A DNA stretch of 52,354 nucleotides from the NCBI GenBank assembly GCA_903868125.1, contig CAIPUE010000044.1:1-52354 (forward strand), read 5' to 3'. Below the pieces are notes generated by a model. The model saw only the letters and a list, made by a program, of their open reading frames with translations, did not search any database and had not been told where the DNA came from. Source of the DNA: an uncultured bacterium. GTDB taxonomy: Bacteria; Cyanobacteriota; Vampirovibrionia; Gastranaerophilales; Gastranaerophilaceae. This document shows positions 36,215 through 45,027 of the stretch, one piece after another (position 1 is the stretch's first letter; each line of letters opens with the position of its first letter). The translations under genes and the position numbers were made by a program.

Positions 36215-38269
36215 ATGGCAAATATAAATAATATTAATACAGAAAACACATGGCTTGATGTTGAGACGGTTGCAAAATTAAAAAACATAAGCAAAAGAGG
36301 AGTTCGGCTCTCGCTTAATCAAGACCGCTATGAATATAAGGTGGAAAAGGTTAAAGGCGGAAAAACATATAAAGTTAAACTAAGCTCTTTAGAAGAAGAA
36401 TATCAGATTAAGTACATCAAAGAATATTATAACGATTTAACTTCCGTAAACGGAGAAATAATTGAACTACAAAATTTCAATGTAAAACAGGAAAAGCTGA
36501 TATCGGAGAACCAAAAGAAAATGGCACTTGCCAAATATGATATTATTATGTGCTGGCTGAACTTCAGGTCGGACTTTAAAAAGAATAAAATTAAAAATGT
36601 AAATGTAGACAAAAAATTTATCGAAGTCTACAACACAGGAATGCTGCATGAGGAAATATTTAAAACTCTCGGCAATGTTTCATTTGGTTCATTGTATAGA
36701 TGGAGGGCTCTCCTTAAATATGATAGTGATTGGACAGCTTTAGTCGGGCAATACAAATATTCAACAAGTAAAGAATATAATACATCCTTGAATGAAGAAC
36801 AGGTCAAAATATTTTTAAAAATACTTTTATCCCCGAATTCGTTTTCAATAGGAAAATCCATTAGTCTCACAAAACATATATTAAATGAAAGAGGTTATGA
36901 AATTCTTCCAAAAGATGTAACCTTCAGAAGATATGCTGAATGGTTCAGGGATGCAAATTATGACAAATGGATACTTGCCCGAGAGGGACAAAAAGCACTG
37001 AAAGACAAAGTTGAACCATATATCGTACGAAACGCAAGTCTTTTGAAAACAGGACAAGTATTAATCGCAGATGGGCACACTTTAAATTTTCAAGTAATAA
37101 ATCCATTCACAGGAAGACCTTGCCGAGCAACATTGCTCGGCTTTTTAGACTGGAAATCAGGTGGGCTTGTCGGCTACGATATTATGCTCGAAGAGTGTAC
37201 ACAAAATATTGCATCCGCACTAAGAAATGCTGTTTTAAATTTGGATCACATCCCCGATTTTGTTTATCAGGATAACGGTAGAGCATTTAAAAGCAAATTT
37301 TTTAATGGGGGCAAAAAGTTTGAAGAATTAGGCTTTACAGGGATTTATCAAAAATTAGGAATAAAGCCTGTTTACGCTGTTCCTTACAATGCTCGAGCAA
37401 AAGTAATCGAAAGATTTTTCCTCGATTTCCAAGAGGGGTTTGAAAAACTTATGCCAAGTTATATCGGAACCAGTATTGAGAATAAACCTGCTTACATGAA
37501 AAGGAATGAAAAATTACACCGGGAGCTCCACGAAAAAAACAACTTTATTCCGACTATTGAGCAGGCAATGATATTTATAAACGATTGGCTGAAGTACAAA
37601 CACGCACAACCCTGCACCAACGCTGAAGGTAAAACAATTCAAGAAGTGCTTGATGAGGTTGAAAAACAAAATATTATTGAAAAACAGCTTGACGATTTAA
37701 TGATGGCTCAAGAGGTAAAACACATCGGCAGAAACGGCATCAGGTTCTTAAAAGCCGATTACTTTGACGAGGCATTATACGGAATTAAAGGGCAGGCAAT
37801 TATTAAATACAGCTTATCGAATTTGAGTTACATAAAAGTTTATTCTCTCAAAGGTGAATTTATCTGCCGAGCCGACAGAGTAACAGAAACCCATCCACTA
37901 GCTGTGCAGATGGGCGGAATTAAAGACATTGAAGATTTCAAACACAAAATCGAAAAACAGCAGAAGCTCAGACGAAAAACTATAAAGGCTGTCAAAGAAC
38001 ATTTCAAGCTGGATGATATTGAGCTTATAGAAAAGGAATTGGTTAATAAAATGTTGGTTAGAGACAATTTAAATCAGCCAAAAAAAGTTGCAAAGGAAAC
38101 AAAATTCATTCCAAAAGTAAAAACTTCGATTGTCGCTCGCCCGATTTTCAAATCAAGTTTTGAAAGATATGACTGGCATATGAAATATGGTTGTATATCG
38201 CACGAAGACAGAAGTTGGTTAGCAAACTATATAAAATCTGAAGAGTACAAAGAAATATATGAAATATAA
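36215..38269 (+). CDS. muA: Mu-type transposase A
   Basis: MuA binds phage ends and carries out strand transfer. ATG 36215 is preceded by GAGGAATCAAGAT; the frame opens earlier but without family sequence. The 684 residues show an N-terminal DNA-binding part (WLDVETVAKLKNISKRGVRL), a second HTH region and the RNase H-like core with LIADGHTL (Asp286), YQDNGRAFKS (Asp353) and AKVIERFF (Glu399), a complete DDE triad. A C-terminal beta domain follows (IIKYSLSNLSYIKVYSLKGE). It is ten bases ahead of the muB-like gene. Confidence 0.93.
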   Translation: MANINNINTENTWLDVETVAKLKNISKRGVRLSLNQDRYEYKVEKVKGGKTYKVKLSSLEEEYQIKYIKEYYNDLTSVNGEIIELQNFNVKQEKLISENQKKMALAKYDIIMCWLNFRSDFKKNKIKNVNVDKKFIEVYNTGMLHEEIFKTLGNVSFGSLYRWRALLKYDSDWTALVGQYKYSTSKEYNTSLNEEQVKIFLKILLSPNSFSIGKSISLTKHILNERGYEILPKDVTFRRYAEWFRDANYDKWILAREGQKALKDKVEPYIVRNASLLKTGQVLIADGHTLNFQVINPFTGRPCRATLLGFLDWKSGGLVGYDIMLEECTQNIASALRNAVLNLDHIPDFVYQDNGRAFKSKFFNGGKKFEELGFTGIYQKLGIKPVYAVPYNARAKVIERFFLDFQEGFEKLMPSYIGTSIENKPAYMKRNEKLHRELHEKNNFIPTIEQAMIFINDWLKYKHAQPCTNAEGKTIQEVLDEVEKQNIIEKQLDDLMMAQEVKHIGRNGIRFLKADYFDEALYGIKGQAIIKYSLSNLSYIKVYSLKGEFICRADRVTETHPLAVQMGGIKDIEDFKHKIEKQQKLRRKTIKAVKEHFKLDDIELIEKELVNKMLVRDNLNQPKKVAKETKFIPKVKTSIVARPIFKSSFERYDWHMKYGCISHEDRSWLANYIKSEEYKEIYEI

Positions 38270-38278
38270 GGAGGAAAA

Positions 38279-39013
38279 ATGAAACGGGTTTTTGTAAAAA
38301 CTAAAAATGTAAAAAACTTTATTACGATGATGAATAACTTACAGCAAAGGGCTGATGGAGTTCCGGGAATGGGGCTTGTGTATGGAGAACCAGGGCTTGG
38401 AAAAACTCAAGCCGTAAACTGGTGGGCAATGAAAAATGATGCGATTGTAGTCAGGTGCAGTAACTTGATGTCAGTGCGTTGGCTTTTATCTGAAGTAGTC
38501 GAGGAGCTAGGAGAAATGCCCTACTATTCAACCGCCGATAGCTTTAAATTAATTGTACAAAAACTTATCAATGAACCTCGGGTAATAATTTTTGATGAGA
38601 TTGACTATCTGACAAGTGAACACAATGTGATTGAAACGATAAGAGATATTCACGATAAAACGAATGTTCCTGTGGTTCTTGTCGGAATGGCACAGGCAAA
38701 CACACGCTTAATGAGGTACAAACACCTCTATGACAGAATATCTGAAATAGTAAGATTTGAACCTTTTACAAAATATGATTTAAACCAAATTTTAAAAGAG
38801 TTAGCAGAGGTTGAACTCACTGACTGTGCCATAAAATATATTCATTCAAAGACAAATCGCTTCAGGCAAATTGTGAAAATTATAAATAAAGCCGAAATTT
38901 TGGCAAAAGCCAACGGACTTTCGACAATAGATGAAATAATTCTTAAGGAGGTGATAAAAGATGAAACAACAGATAGTGAAGCTGTTGAAACGACAGACAA
39001 GATTAAAGTTTGA
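38279..39013 (+). CDS. muB: MuB-like target-selection AAA ATPase
   Basis: MuB-type ATPases coat target DNA and stimulate the transposase. The 244-residue protein has Walker A GEPGLGKT at 36-43, Walker B VIIFDEIDYL at about 103-112, and a sensor region (VVLVGMAQANTRLMR) as in MuB/TniB/IstB-related proteins. ATAAGGAGGAAAA precedes the ATG. Its 3' end overlaps the following gene by 53 bases in another frame, and the next gene's ribosome binding site lies inside it. Confidence 0.92.
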   Translation: MKRVFVKTKNVKNFITMMNNLQQRADGVPGMGLVYGEPGLGKTQAVNWWAMKNDAIVVRCSNLMSVRWLLSEVVEELGEMPYYSTADSFKLIVQKLINEPRVIIFDEIDYLTSEHNVIETIRDIHDKTNVPVVLVGMAQANTRLMRYKHLYDRISEIVRFEPFTKYDLNQILKELAEVELTDCAIKYIHSKTNRFRQIVKIINKAEILAKANGLSTIDEIILKEVIKDETTDSEAVETTDKIKV

Positions 39014-40631
39014 TGAACTTTTAATTCTCTCCGAACTTGAAGAAGACGAACTGGAAAAAATTCTTCAGAAATTGATTTCTGAAGAGATAATAAAAAAAGT
39101 CGGAGATAAATATGTCTACAGACTTCCTCTGATTTCGAGCACCTATGATAAAATGAAAAATCAAAAGGAAAGTAAATATCAAAAATATAATGCTATAAAA
39201 AAGGATTTAAAATCTTTTAATACTGAAGCCCCTAAAAAAGAAAAAGTTTTTAAGAACGAAGAAGAAATTGAGCAATTTAACGCAATGCCTGATTATGCAA
39301 AAAAGTTTGTATTGAAATATCTTACAGCAATGAAAGCCGCAGGTTCTTTAAGAGGTGCGGCCCTGCATCTATTTTTGAAAAATTTTGCAGAACATAACCC
39401 TGAGTACAAAGTAAACTATTCTTCTTTTATGAAAGCACGAAAAGATTATTTAACATCAGGAATTTCAGGTTTAATTCCAAACTATGGAAACAAGAATAAG
39501 TGCTCGATTATCAAAGATGAGGAATATTCTGCATTTAGAGAGCTCTATCTCACGCCTGACAGCAGAAGCGTTGCAGGATGTTTAAAATTAATGAAAGAAA
39601 AAGGTGTGTTTGGTAACAGAATAATTATTCCAACTGAAGTTTCGTTTAAAAGGAGACTTCTCAAAGACTTTTCGGTTGATGAAATAAAGCAGATTCGCAC
39701 CAAGCATATCTTCTTCCCTGAAGAGTTTATGACAGAAGTCAATAATACTATGCCCAAAAAACGAGGTCGAAAAAAGAAAAATATTACATTTATGAATTGC
39801 AAAAATCTGATTCAGGCAAGCGAATTGTTTTTGAAGTCAGATAAATTCTATTCGAATCCTGAAGCAAGGCAGAAAAATATTCAGTCAGTGTTGAACAAAC
39901 ATCTGCTGCCGTTTTTTAAAGATTTAGAATTTAAAGATATTACTGATGAAACTATCGAAAAGTTCAAAATTCAAAAGCTTTCAGAGGGCTATCGACCTGC
40001 CAGTATTTCAATATTTTTAAATGTAATGCAGGAAATAACTTCAAGATATTCTAAAATTCAGATTAAAAATTACTTTATTTATTTAAAAGTTACAGAGGAT
40101 TTTTTAATTTTAAGCACGGCAGAAATGGCTGAATTGCTGAATAAAACAAAACATACAAAATTGTACCTGCCATTATTATTAACGCTGTGTTTGGGGCTAT
40201 CCTTGCCCGAAATAAAGGCTTTAACAGCCGAAGATATAGGCTTAAAAGCAAATAAAATCTCTATAAATAAGATTTTTGGAAATGATGGGTTGCAAAAATA
40301 TCGGACCAAATATCAAATAAGAGAAATTACAATTCCAAAATCACTAAGAAAATTTTTGAATAAACTAACCTCAAAAGATTTTGAATATTTTAAAAATATT
40401 ACCAATGCGGAATTGAAAGGAATATCAGAAAAAGACATAACGTTTCTTGATCTGCAAAACAGTTATATTAATAATCTAATCCGTAATAATATTCCGTTGA
40501 ATTTAATCGCCAAGCAAATCGGCTTGGCGAACACAAACGAACTCGTAGAAAAATACGGTGCATTTATTGATGATAAAGCTTTGGCTAAATTTGATTTTGC
40601 AAGTCAATTAACACTAAAGATTAATGATTGA
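38961..40631 (+). CDS. MuA-like DNA-binding region fused to a degenerate tyrosine recombinase
   Basis: AAGGAGGTGATAAAAG before ATG 38961 supports this start inside muB. Of 556 residues, 1-60 look like a winged helix, and 95-260 resemble the DNA-binding region of Mu-family transposases (GSLRGAALHLFLKNFAEHNP, YLTSGISGLIPNYGNKNKC). Residues 290-365 form a SAM-like core-binding domain, and 395-540 follow the tyrosine-recombinase fold. The catalytic Arg is lost (LGLSLPE, 411-417), HxLR is LDLQ (496-499) and the GH of box II is GL (521-522), while Tyr532 remains. Catalysis is unlikely; a DNA-binding or architectural role is inferred. Confidence 0.7.
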   Translation: MKQQIVKLLKRQTRLKFDELLILSELEEDELEKILQKLISEEIIKKVGDKYVYRLPLISSTYDKMKNQKESKYQKYNAIKKDLKSFNTEAPKKEKVFKNEEEIEQFNAMPDYAKKFVLKYLTAMKAAGSLRGAALHLFLKNFAEHNPEYKVNYSSFMKARKDYLTSGISGLIPNYGNKNKCSIIKDEEYSAFRELYLTPDSRSVAGCLKLMKEKGVFGNRIIIPTEVSFKRRLLKDFSVDEIKQIRTKHIFFPEEFMTEVNNTMPKKRGRKKKNITFMNCKNLIQASELFLKSDKFYSNPEARQKNIQSVLNKHLLPFFKDLEFKDITDETIEKFKIQKLSEGYRPASISIFLNVMQEITSRYSKIQIKNYFIYLKVTEDFLILSTAEMAELLNKTKHTKLYLPLLLTLCLGLSLPEIKALTAEDIGLKANKISINKIFGNDGLQKYRTKYQIREITIPKSLRKFLNKLTSKDFEYFKNITNAELKGISEKDITFLDLQNSYINNLIRNNIPLNLIAKQIGLANTNELVEKYGAFIDDKALAKFDFASQLTLKIND

Positions 40632-40767
40632 TTTTACACAAAAAACATGCTATTTTTGTGTAAATATTTATGGCTGGAATAAAATCTTTTAAAATAGACT
40701 TTAAAAACTTTTTTAAAGAACATATTTTAAAATAAATTTGCTTTAAATATGTTTTTATTCTATAGAC

Positions 40768-42066
40768 CTAGCCTAAAAGTTTGCAAACATTTCGAATTAA
40801 AAATAGTGGAATATTGAACAATCCGCTGTTTTCTTCGTAATTTGCAAGGGATGTTCTAACTACATATTTAGGATTAAATTTTTCTCTATAACTTTTTAAA
40901 CTTTTTGCCTGTAAATTAATTGTGGCCTTAGCTTCAATTGGAATAATCTCGCTTTTATATTGAATTATAAAGTCGAGCTCTGCTCTGTTACTTGACCAAT
41001 AAAATATTGGTAAATCATTTATTGTTTTAAGCTCCTGTAAAACATACTGTTCGGTTATTGCACCATTATAATCATTAAATAATTTGTCATTTTTAAGTAG
41101 TGATTTTACATCTAAATCTGTCATTGCTCCAAGTAATCCAGTGTCTAAAATAAACAATTTATAGGCACTAATATCTTCATAAGCCTTTAATGGCATTTTG
41201 GGCTCAGTCGCTCTTGAAATTTTATAGACTAAGCCTGAATTTATTAGCCAATTTAATGAAATCTCAAAATCTTTTGCTCTTGCTCCGGACTTTATTTGCC
41301 CATAAACACACTTTTTATTTTCCTTTATTAGTTGTGACGGTATTGAGTTCCACAATAAGCGTGTACGCTCAACTTGTTCCGGCGGAATATGTTTTGAAAA
41401 ATCTTGTTCATAGTCATTTAAAATATTTTTTTGAATTTTTCTAACTAGTTGATAATCTTGAGTTTCGGAATACTCTTGAACGGCTTTTGGCATTCCTCCG
41501 ACATAGCAATACTTTCTAAGTAAATCAATAATTTTATCTTTAAAAACCTCTAGCATATCAAAATTGTTATTTTCAATTATTTCCAATATGGAATTTTCTT
41601 TTATTGCAAGCAAAAATTCTTGAAAAGATAATGGGCGCAATTCATAAGATTCAACTTTTCCAACTGGGAATCCGGTTCCTTTATGATATGAAACACCCAA
41701 TAAACTTCCTGCCGCAATAATATCATATTCAGGAGCATTTTCTGTAAAATATTTTAAAGAAGTAATTGCCAAAGGGTTTTCTTGAATTTCATCAAAAATA
41801 ATTAATGTATCTATTGGGGTTATTTTAAATCCAACTTCAATCCCCAATCCATCAAGAAGCCTTTTAGTATTCAAATCCCCCTGAAATAAAATGTCTAACC
41901 TTGGGTTGCTATCAAATGAAACGTAGGCAACTTTTGTGTATTCTTTTTTGCCGAATTCTTGCATTAGCCAAGTTTTTCCAACCTGACGAGCCCCTTTTAT
42001 TATTAAAGGAAGGTGTTTCGGATTGTTTTTCCACTCTATTAACTCTTTTATTGCATGTCTGTACAT
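40768..42066 (-). CDS. AAA ATPase with DUF4143 domain
   Basis: This 432-residue member of the common AAA_14/DUF4143 family has Walker A GARQVGKT (24-31), Walker B TLIIFDEIQENP, and a C-terminal DUF4143 region with a nuclease-like fold containing FYWSSNRAELDFIIQYKSEI and IPIEAKA, a D...E-x-K arrangement. The cellular role of these proteins is unclear; many lie in mobile or accessory DNA. It begins the leftward gene series of the prophage region and is separated from the pseudorecombinase by 137 bases of convergent spacer. Confidence 0.9.
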   Translation of the reverse strand: MYRHAIKELIEWKNNPKHLPLIIKGARQVGKTWLMQEFGKKEYTKVAYVSFDSNPRLDILFQGDLNTKRLLDGLGIEVGFKITPIDTLIIFDEIQENPLAITSLKYFTENAPEYDIIAAGSLLGVSYHKGTGFPVGKVESYELRPLSFQEFLLAIKENSILEIIENNNFDMLEVFKDKIIDLLRKYCYVGGMPKAVQEYSETQDYQLVRKIQKNILNDYEQDFSKHIPPEQVERTRLLWNSIPSQLIKENKKCVYGQIKSGARAKDFEISLNWLINSGLVYKISRATEPKMPLKAYEDISAYKLFILDTGLLGAMTDLDVKSLLKNDKLFNDYNGAITEQYVLQELKTINDLPIFYWSSNRAELDFIIQYKSEIIPIEAKATINLQAKSLKSYREKFNPKYVVRTSLANYEENSGLFNIPLFLIRNVCKLLG

Positions 42067-42106
42067 AAGAACCTCTTTTTTTTATTATACAACAAAATAC
42101 ATTTTT

Positions 42107-42187
42107 CTGCACGACTTTTTAGCATTTCGCTTGCATTTTACGCACGACTTTTTGCGGTATAAGTTGCATTTTACGCACGACTTTTTT
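42107..42187. repeat. Three copies of GCACGACTTTTT with 33-base period
   Basis: TTGCATTTTACGCACGACTTTTT occurs at 42131 and 42164, and a partial copy (CTGCACGACTTTTT) at 42107. The array lies upstream of the DUF4143 gene, where an operator would sit. Confidence 0.6.
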
Positions 42188-42192
42188 TATTC

Positions 42193-42522
42193 TTAAAACA
42201 AAATTTCTTTAATATACTTTTTAAGTCTATCAATATCTGCTTTAAATTCTTTTTCTGCGGCGGCGGCGTTGCTGCGATAAGTTACATGGTAGCAGAGTCC
42301 CTTTGGTGTATTCATTTCTGAATATGGAATTGAGTAAACTGGCTCCCATTTTTCATCTTTCAAAATATATGCTCTAGCGTAGCATTGTTGGTCGTATGAA
42401 TCCGATTTGATTTCTAGTTTTATTCGTTTTTCTTCTAGCTTATAAATTTCTCTAAAACTTATGGATTGGGATCCTTTATAAGTGATTTTTTCAATTGTTG
42501 TTTCTTTTATTTTTTTTGACAT
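42193..42522 (-). CDS. Small protein of unknown function
   Basis: I chose the start at 42522 because AGGAGAACGCC precedes it; nine earlier codons are in frame. The 109 residues have a beta-like first half (TIEKITYKGSQSISFREIYK), an alanine patch (NAAAAEKEF) and a basic helix at the end. No family is recognised. It lies in the leftward phage gene series between the DUF4143 and DUF4268 genes and has a good ribosome binding site, so it is probably expressed. Confidence 0.5.
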   Translation of the reverse strand: MSKKIKETTIEKITYKGSQSISFREIYKLEEKRIKLEIKSDSYDQQCYARAYILKDEKWEPVYSIPYSEMNTPKGLCYHVTYRSNAAAAEKEFKADIDRLKKYIKEILF

Positions 42523-42592
42523 GGCGTTCTCCTTAAGCTCTCTATTCATGCGGGTTTAGGATTGGGGCAAATTGTGCCCACAACCTCTTTTT

Positions 42593-42781
42593 TTATTCTT
42601 CAACCGTGGTTATGTTATCCATCGCTGTGTTGTATTTTTTACCTTGGGAATCAACGCAGGTCGCGAAGTCTACTTTGCCGTCAGCGTAAACGTTAACCCA
42701 GGTTGATATTAATAACCCGATTTCTTGTTTTTTGTGGTTGTAAATTTTAGTTCCGTACATTGTGTAATCTTTAGTCGTCAT
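42593..42781 (-). CDS. Small protein of unknown function (62 aa)
   Basis: Minus-strand AAAGGAGATAAAATT precedes the ATG. The 62 residues are beta-rich and polar (MYGTKIYNHKKQEIGLLIST, then FATCVDSQGKKYNTAMDNI), without membrane segments. No family is recognised. Same strand and spacing as its phage neighbours. Confidence 0.5.
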   Translation of the reverse strand: MTTKDYTMYGTKIYNHKKQEIGLLISTWVNVYADGKVDFATCVDSQGKKYNTAMDNITTVEE

Positions 42782-42888
42782 AATTTTATCTCCTTTGTTG
42801 TTTATCTACAATCACATTAATCACTTGTCGCAGTCCGAATTACAAGCTATTCGGACTATTGCGAATCATTCCAACACAATGTTTTTTA

Positions 42889-43683
42889 TTATAAATATTT
42901 GCTAAAAACGGTTTTAAAATTTTGAGCTAAATCGATATGGGCTTTTATTGCTTCATCGATTTGTGTTGAGTCTGTTATATCAAAGCTCAGTGTTTTTCTT
43001 ATTTTTGAGGATTTGTTATCAGGTTCATTTATCCAATCCAAAACTCCAAGTTCTTTCTCTATCTCTTTTTGATGGGTTTGGAGTTCTTCAAAAATACTCT
43101 TTTTGTAATTTATAAGTAAATCCACTCCGATGTATTTTATTTGAGTGCTTATGGTTAACATCAGTGCAACACCTGCTTTACCCATCGGAAGATATTGCCA
43201 ATGTTGATATCTTGGGTTTATTTGAACATCAGGGTTAACTTCGTCGCATATTTCAAAATATCGCTTCCAGTATTCAATTTGAATCTGCTTCGCTCTACTT
43301 TGTCCTTGAGTTTTTAATTCAGGTTTTAAAAGGCATTTAAACTCAATTTTATCGTTGTTTAAAGAGGCTTTAAAAATAAAAATGCCGAAGTTTTTGTTCG
43401 AAAATTTATTCAATGATTCAACGGCCGTGAGCAAGTTTTCTCTTTCATTTGCAACTATCCAAACTATAAATGGAGGCTGCGGAAGGTTTTTAATTTCGTT
43501 TAGGGCATTGATAATTGTCTCAGAATTTTGTGTTAAATCTGCAATCGTAACGATTGTTTTGCCGTTCGCTTTTGGGTAATCGGCAAGTACCGATATAACT
43601 TCAGGTGCATTGTGATTTGCCATAAATTTTTCAAAGTTGGCTTTGCTTTTAAAAGCATCTTGAGGGATGATTTTTTCTGTCAT
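42889..43683 (-). CDS. DUF4268-type protein
   Basis: ATG 43683 has AAAAGGAGAACTATT before it. The 264-residue protein looks like DUF4268-containing proteins: an N-terminal alpha/beta part (KTIVTIADLTQNSETIINAL, FIVWIVANERENLL) and a C-terminal part with IEYWKRYFEICDEVNPDV, GKAGVALMLTISTQIKYIGV and a helix carrying LQTHQKEIEKELGVLDW. Such proteins are often nuclease-related and carried on phages and islands. The biochemical role is not established, and no clear nuclease triad can be assigned. Confidence 0.6.
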   Translation of the reverse strand: MTEKIIPQDAFKSKANFEKFMANHNAPEVISVLADYPKANGKTIVTIADLTQNSETIINALNEIKNLPQPPFIVWIVANERENLLTAVESLNKFSNKNFGIFIFKASLNNDKIEFKCLLKPELKTQGQSRAKQIQIEYWKRYFEICDEVNPDVQINPRYQHWQYLPMGKAGVALMLTISTQIKYIGVDLLINYKKSIFEELQTHQKEIEKELGVLDWINEPDNKSSKIRKTLSFDITDSTQIDEAIKAHIDLAQNFKTVFSKYL

Positions 43684-43790
43684 AATAGTTCTCCTTTTAT
43701 TTTTTACATTGACATTCATCCCTCGCAATAGCTTTCAATTAAAGTGTTTTAGACTATTCTGAATCATTTAGACACAATAATTTTTGCAAA

Positions 43791-44081
43791 TTATTTTCTT
43801 AAATCAGCAACAATGCCTGATAAATGATTTGCAAAAGATTCAAGAGCGTTCACACCTTGCTCAAAACAATAATTATCAACATCATTTGGTGTCGCGTTGA
43901 CTTTGTCTTTCAATTTAAAAAGACTATCAACTGCCGGTTGAGTGTATTTTGCAAGGTTCTCATAGAGTTTGGTTACACAATTGGGCACGTTTTTTTGAAT
44001 CAGATTCATAATAAACGGTTCAATCAATAACCAAATGACGTTTAATTTTTTCCAATTTGTGAGTAGTGCTAAAAAGTTCAT
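43791..44081 (-). CDS. Small phage protein beside the lysis gene
   Basis: ATG 44081 overlaps the amidase stop (ATGA) and follows AAGGAAAAGCACT. The 96 residues begin with a moderately hydrophobic region (NFLALLTNWKKLNVIWLLIE) and continue as a charged helix. Position and coupling to the amidase suggest a holin-like or spanin-like accessory role, but only one weak hydrophobic segment is visible. The function is inferred from context. Confidence 0.5.
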   Translation of the reverse strand: MNFLALLTNWKKLNVIWLLIEPFIMNLIQKNVPNCVTKLYENLAKYTQPAVDSLFKLKDKVNATPNDVDNYCFEQGVNALESFANHLSGIVADLRK

Positions 44082-44590
44082 AGTGCTTTTCCTTTCTTTG
44101 TTTGAGTAATGTACCAATCAATTTTATTTCTTAGATAATCACCTCCTTTTTCAACTGCTATATTTGGTAAAAACGGGAAGTAGGTAAAATCAATCTTTCC
44201 GTAACTCGTTGTTTTAGGATGTTTTTGTCCGAACTCATGATGCGTAAATACGGTTTCAGGTGAAACTTTGATTCCGTATTTAATACAAAGTTCTGCCGCC
44301 AATTTGCAAAACGCTTCGACCTGAATTTTGGTAAGCGGATATTTTGTTTTTTTATCATTCAAATTAAATCCTGCCATTCCGAGTGCAGATAAACCTATAC
44401 AACCTGTATTACCGCCTCCGCAATGCATTGCGTATTGATTAGGTTTGCAGATTATATTGCATTCAGGCTTAAAATGTCCCTGATAAACTTTTCCGTCCTT
44501 ATCAACCAAAAAGTGATAGGCTTTTAGGTCAACTTCGCAGGGGTAAGATGCTCCGGCGCTCCAGTGTAAACAAATTTTAGTTAGTGGCAT
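44078..44590 (-). CDS. N-acetylmuramoyl-L-alanine amidase (phage endolysin)
   Basis: This 170-residue amidase_2/PGRP-type enzyme cleaves the lactyl-amide bond of peptidoglycan for host lysis. Zinc ligands are likely His in CLHWSAGASYP and HHEFGQKHP, with YHFLVDKDGKVYQGH, GNTGCIGLSALG and a final HPKTTSYGKIDF completing the family pattern. There is no signal peptide, so a holin or similar is needed. AAAGGAAAATAACT precedes the ATG. It lies between tail-fibre accessory and holin-like genes, as in many phages. Confidence 0.92.
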   Translation of the reverse strand: MPLTKICLHWSAGASYPCEVDLKAYHFLVDKDGKVYQGHFKPECNIICKPNQYAMHCGGGNTGCIGLSALGMAGFNLNDKKTKYPLTKIQVEAFCKLAAELCIKYGIKVSPETVFTHHEFGQKHPKTTSYGKIDFTYFPFLPNIAVEKGGDYLRNKIDWYITQTKKGKAL

Positions 44591-44607
44591 AGTTATTTTC
44601 CTTTCTT

Positions 44608-45009
44608 TTATCCAAGTTCTGTTATTTCATTTCTTAATTCATTAACCTGCAAATTGTAATACTCAAGCCAAGTTTGACCGGTTGTTGCATCTTTAATTTC
44701 AGGCTCACACATTGCTCTAATTCTTTTTCTGTCAAGTTCGCTAATTTGCAGCTGCAAATCATTTATTTTTTCATTTTTTTCAGCTGCTGAAATTTTTGAT
44801 TTATAATCATTGGTCTGTGTAATATCAATAATTTTGTTATTTTTATCAAATGAATACCCGTTTCCACTGTTATAAAGAGTCATTTCTGCATCTGTATAAT
44901 CAATGTAACCGTCAGTTTCAAGTAAAGTCGGATTTTGATTATAATTTAAAATATTATCCTTATTTTGAGGTGGAAAAATTAATATTCCGTTTTCGTTTTT
45001 TGCATACAT
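44608..45009 (-). CDS. Phage tail fibre accessory protein
   Basis: The 133 residues end with a pattern frequent in phage tail genes: LQISELDRKRIRAMCEPEIK followed by TGQTWLEYYNLQVNELRNEI, which forms a coiled coil. The N-terminal half has DGYIDYTDAEMTLYNSGNGY. Proteins of this kind sit beside tail fibres as assembly or fibre-cap proteins. GGAGAACGACA precedes the ATG. The assignment rests on pattern and context. Confidence 0.6.
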   Translation of the reverse strand: MYAKNENGILIFPPQNKDNILNYNQNPTLLETDGYIDYTDAEMTLYNSGNGYSFDKNNKIIDITQTNDYKSKISAAEKNEKINDLQLQISELDRKRIRAMCEPEIKDATTGQTWLEYYNLQVNELRNEITELG

Positions 45010-45027
45010 TGTCGTTCTCCTTTATTT

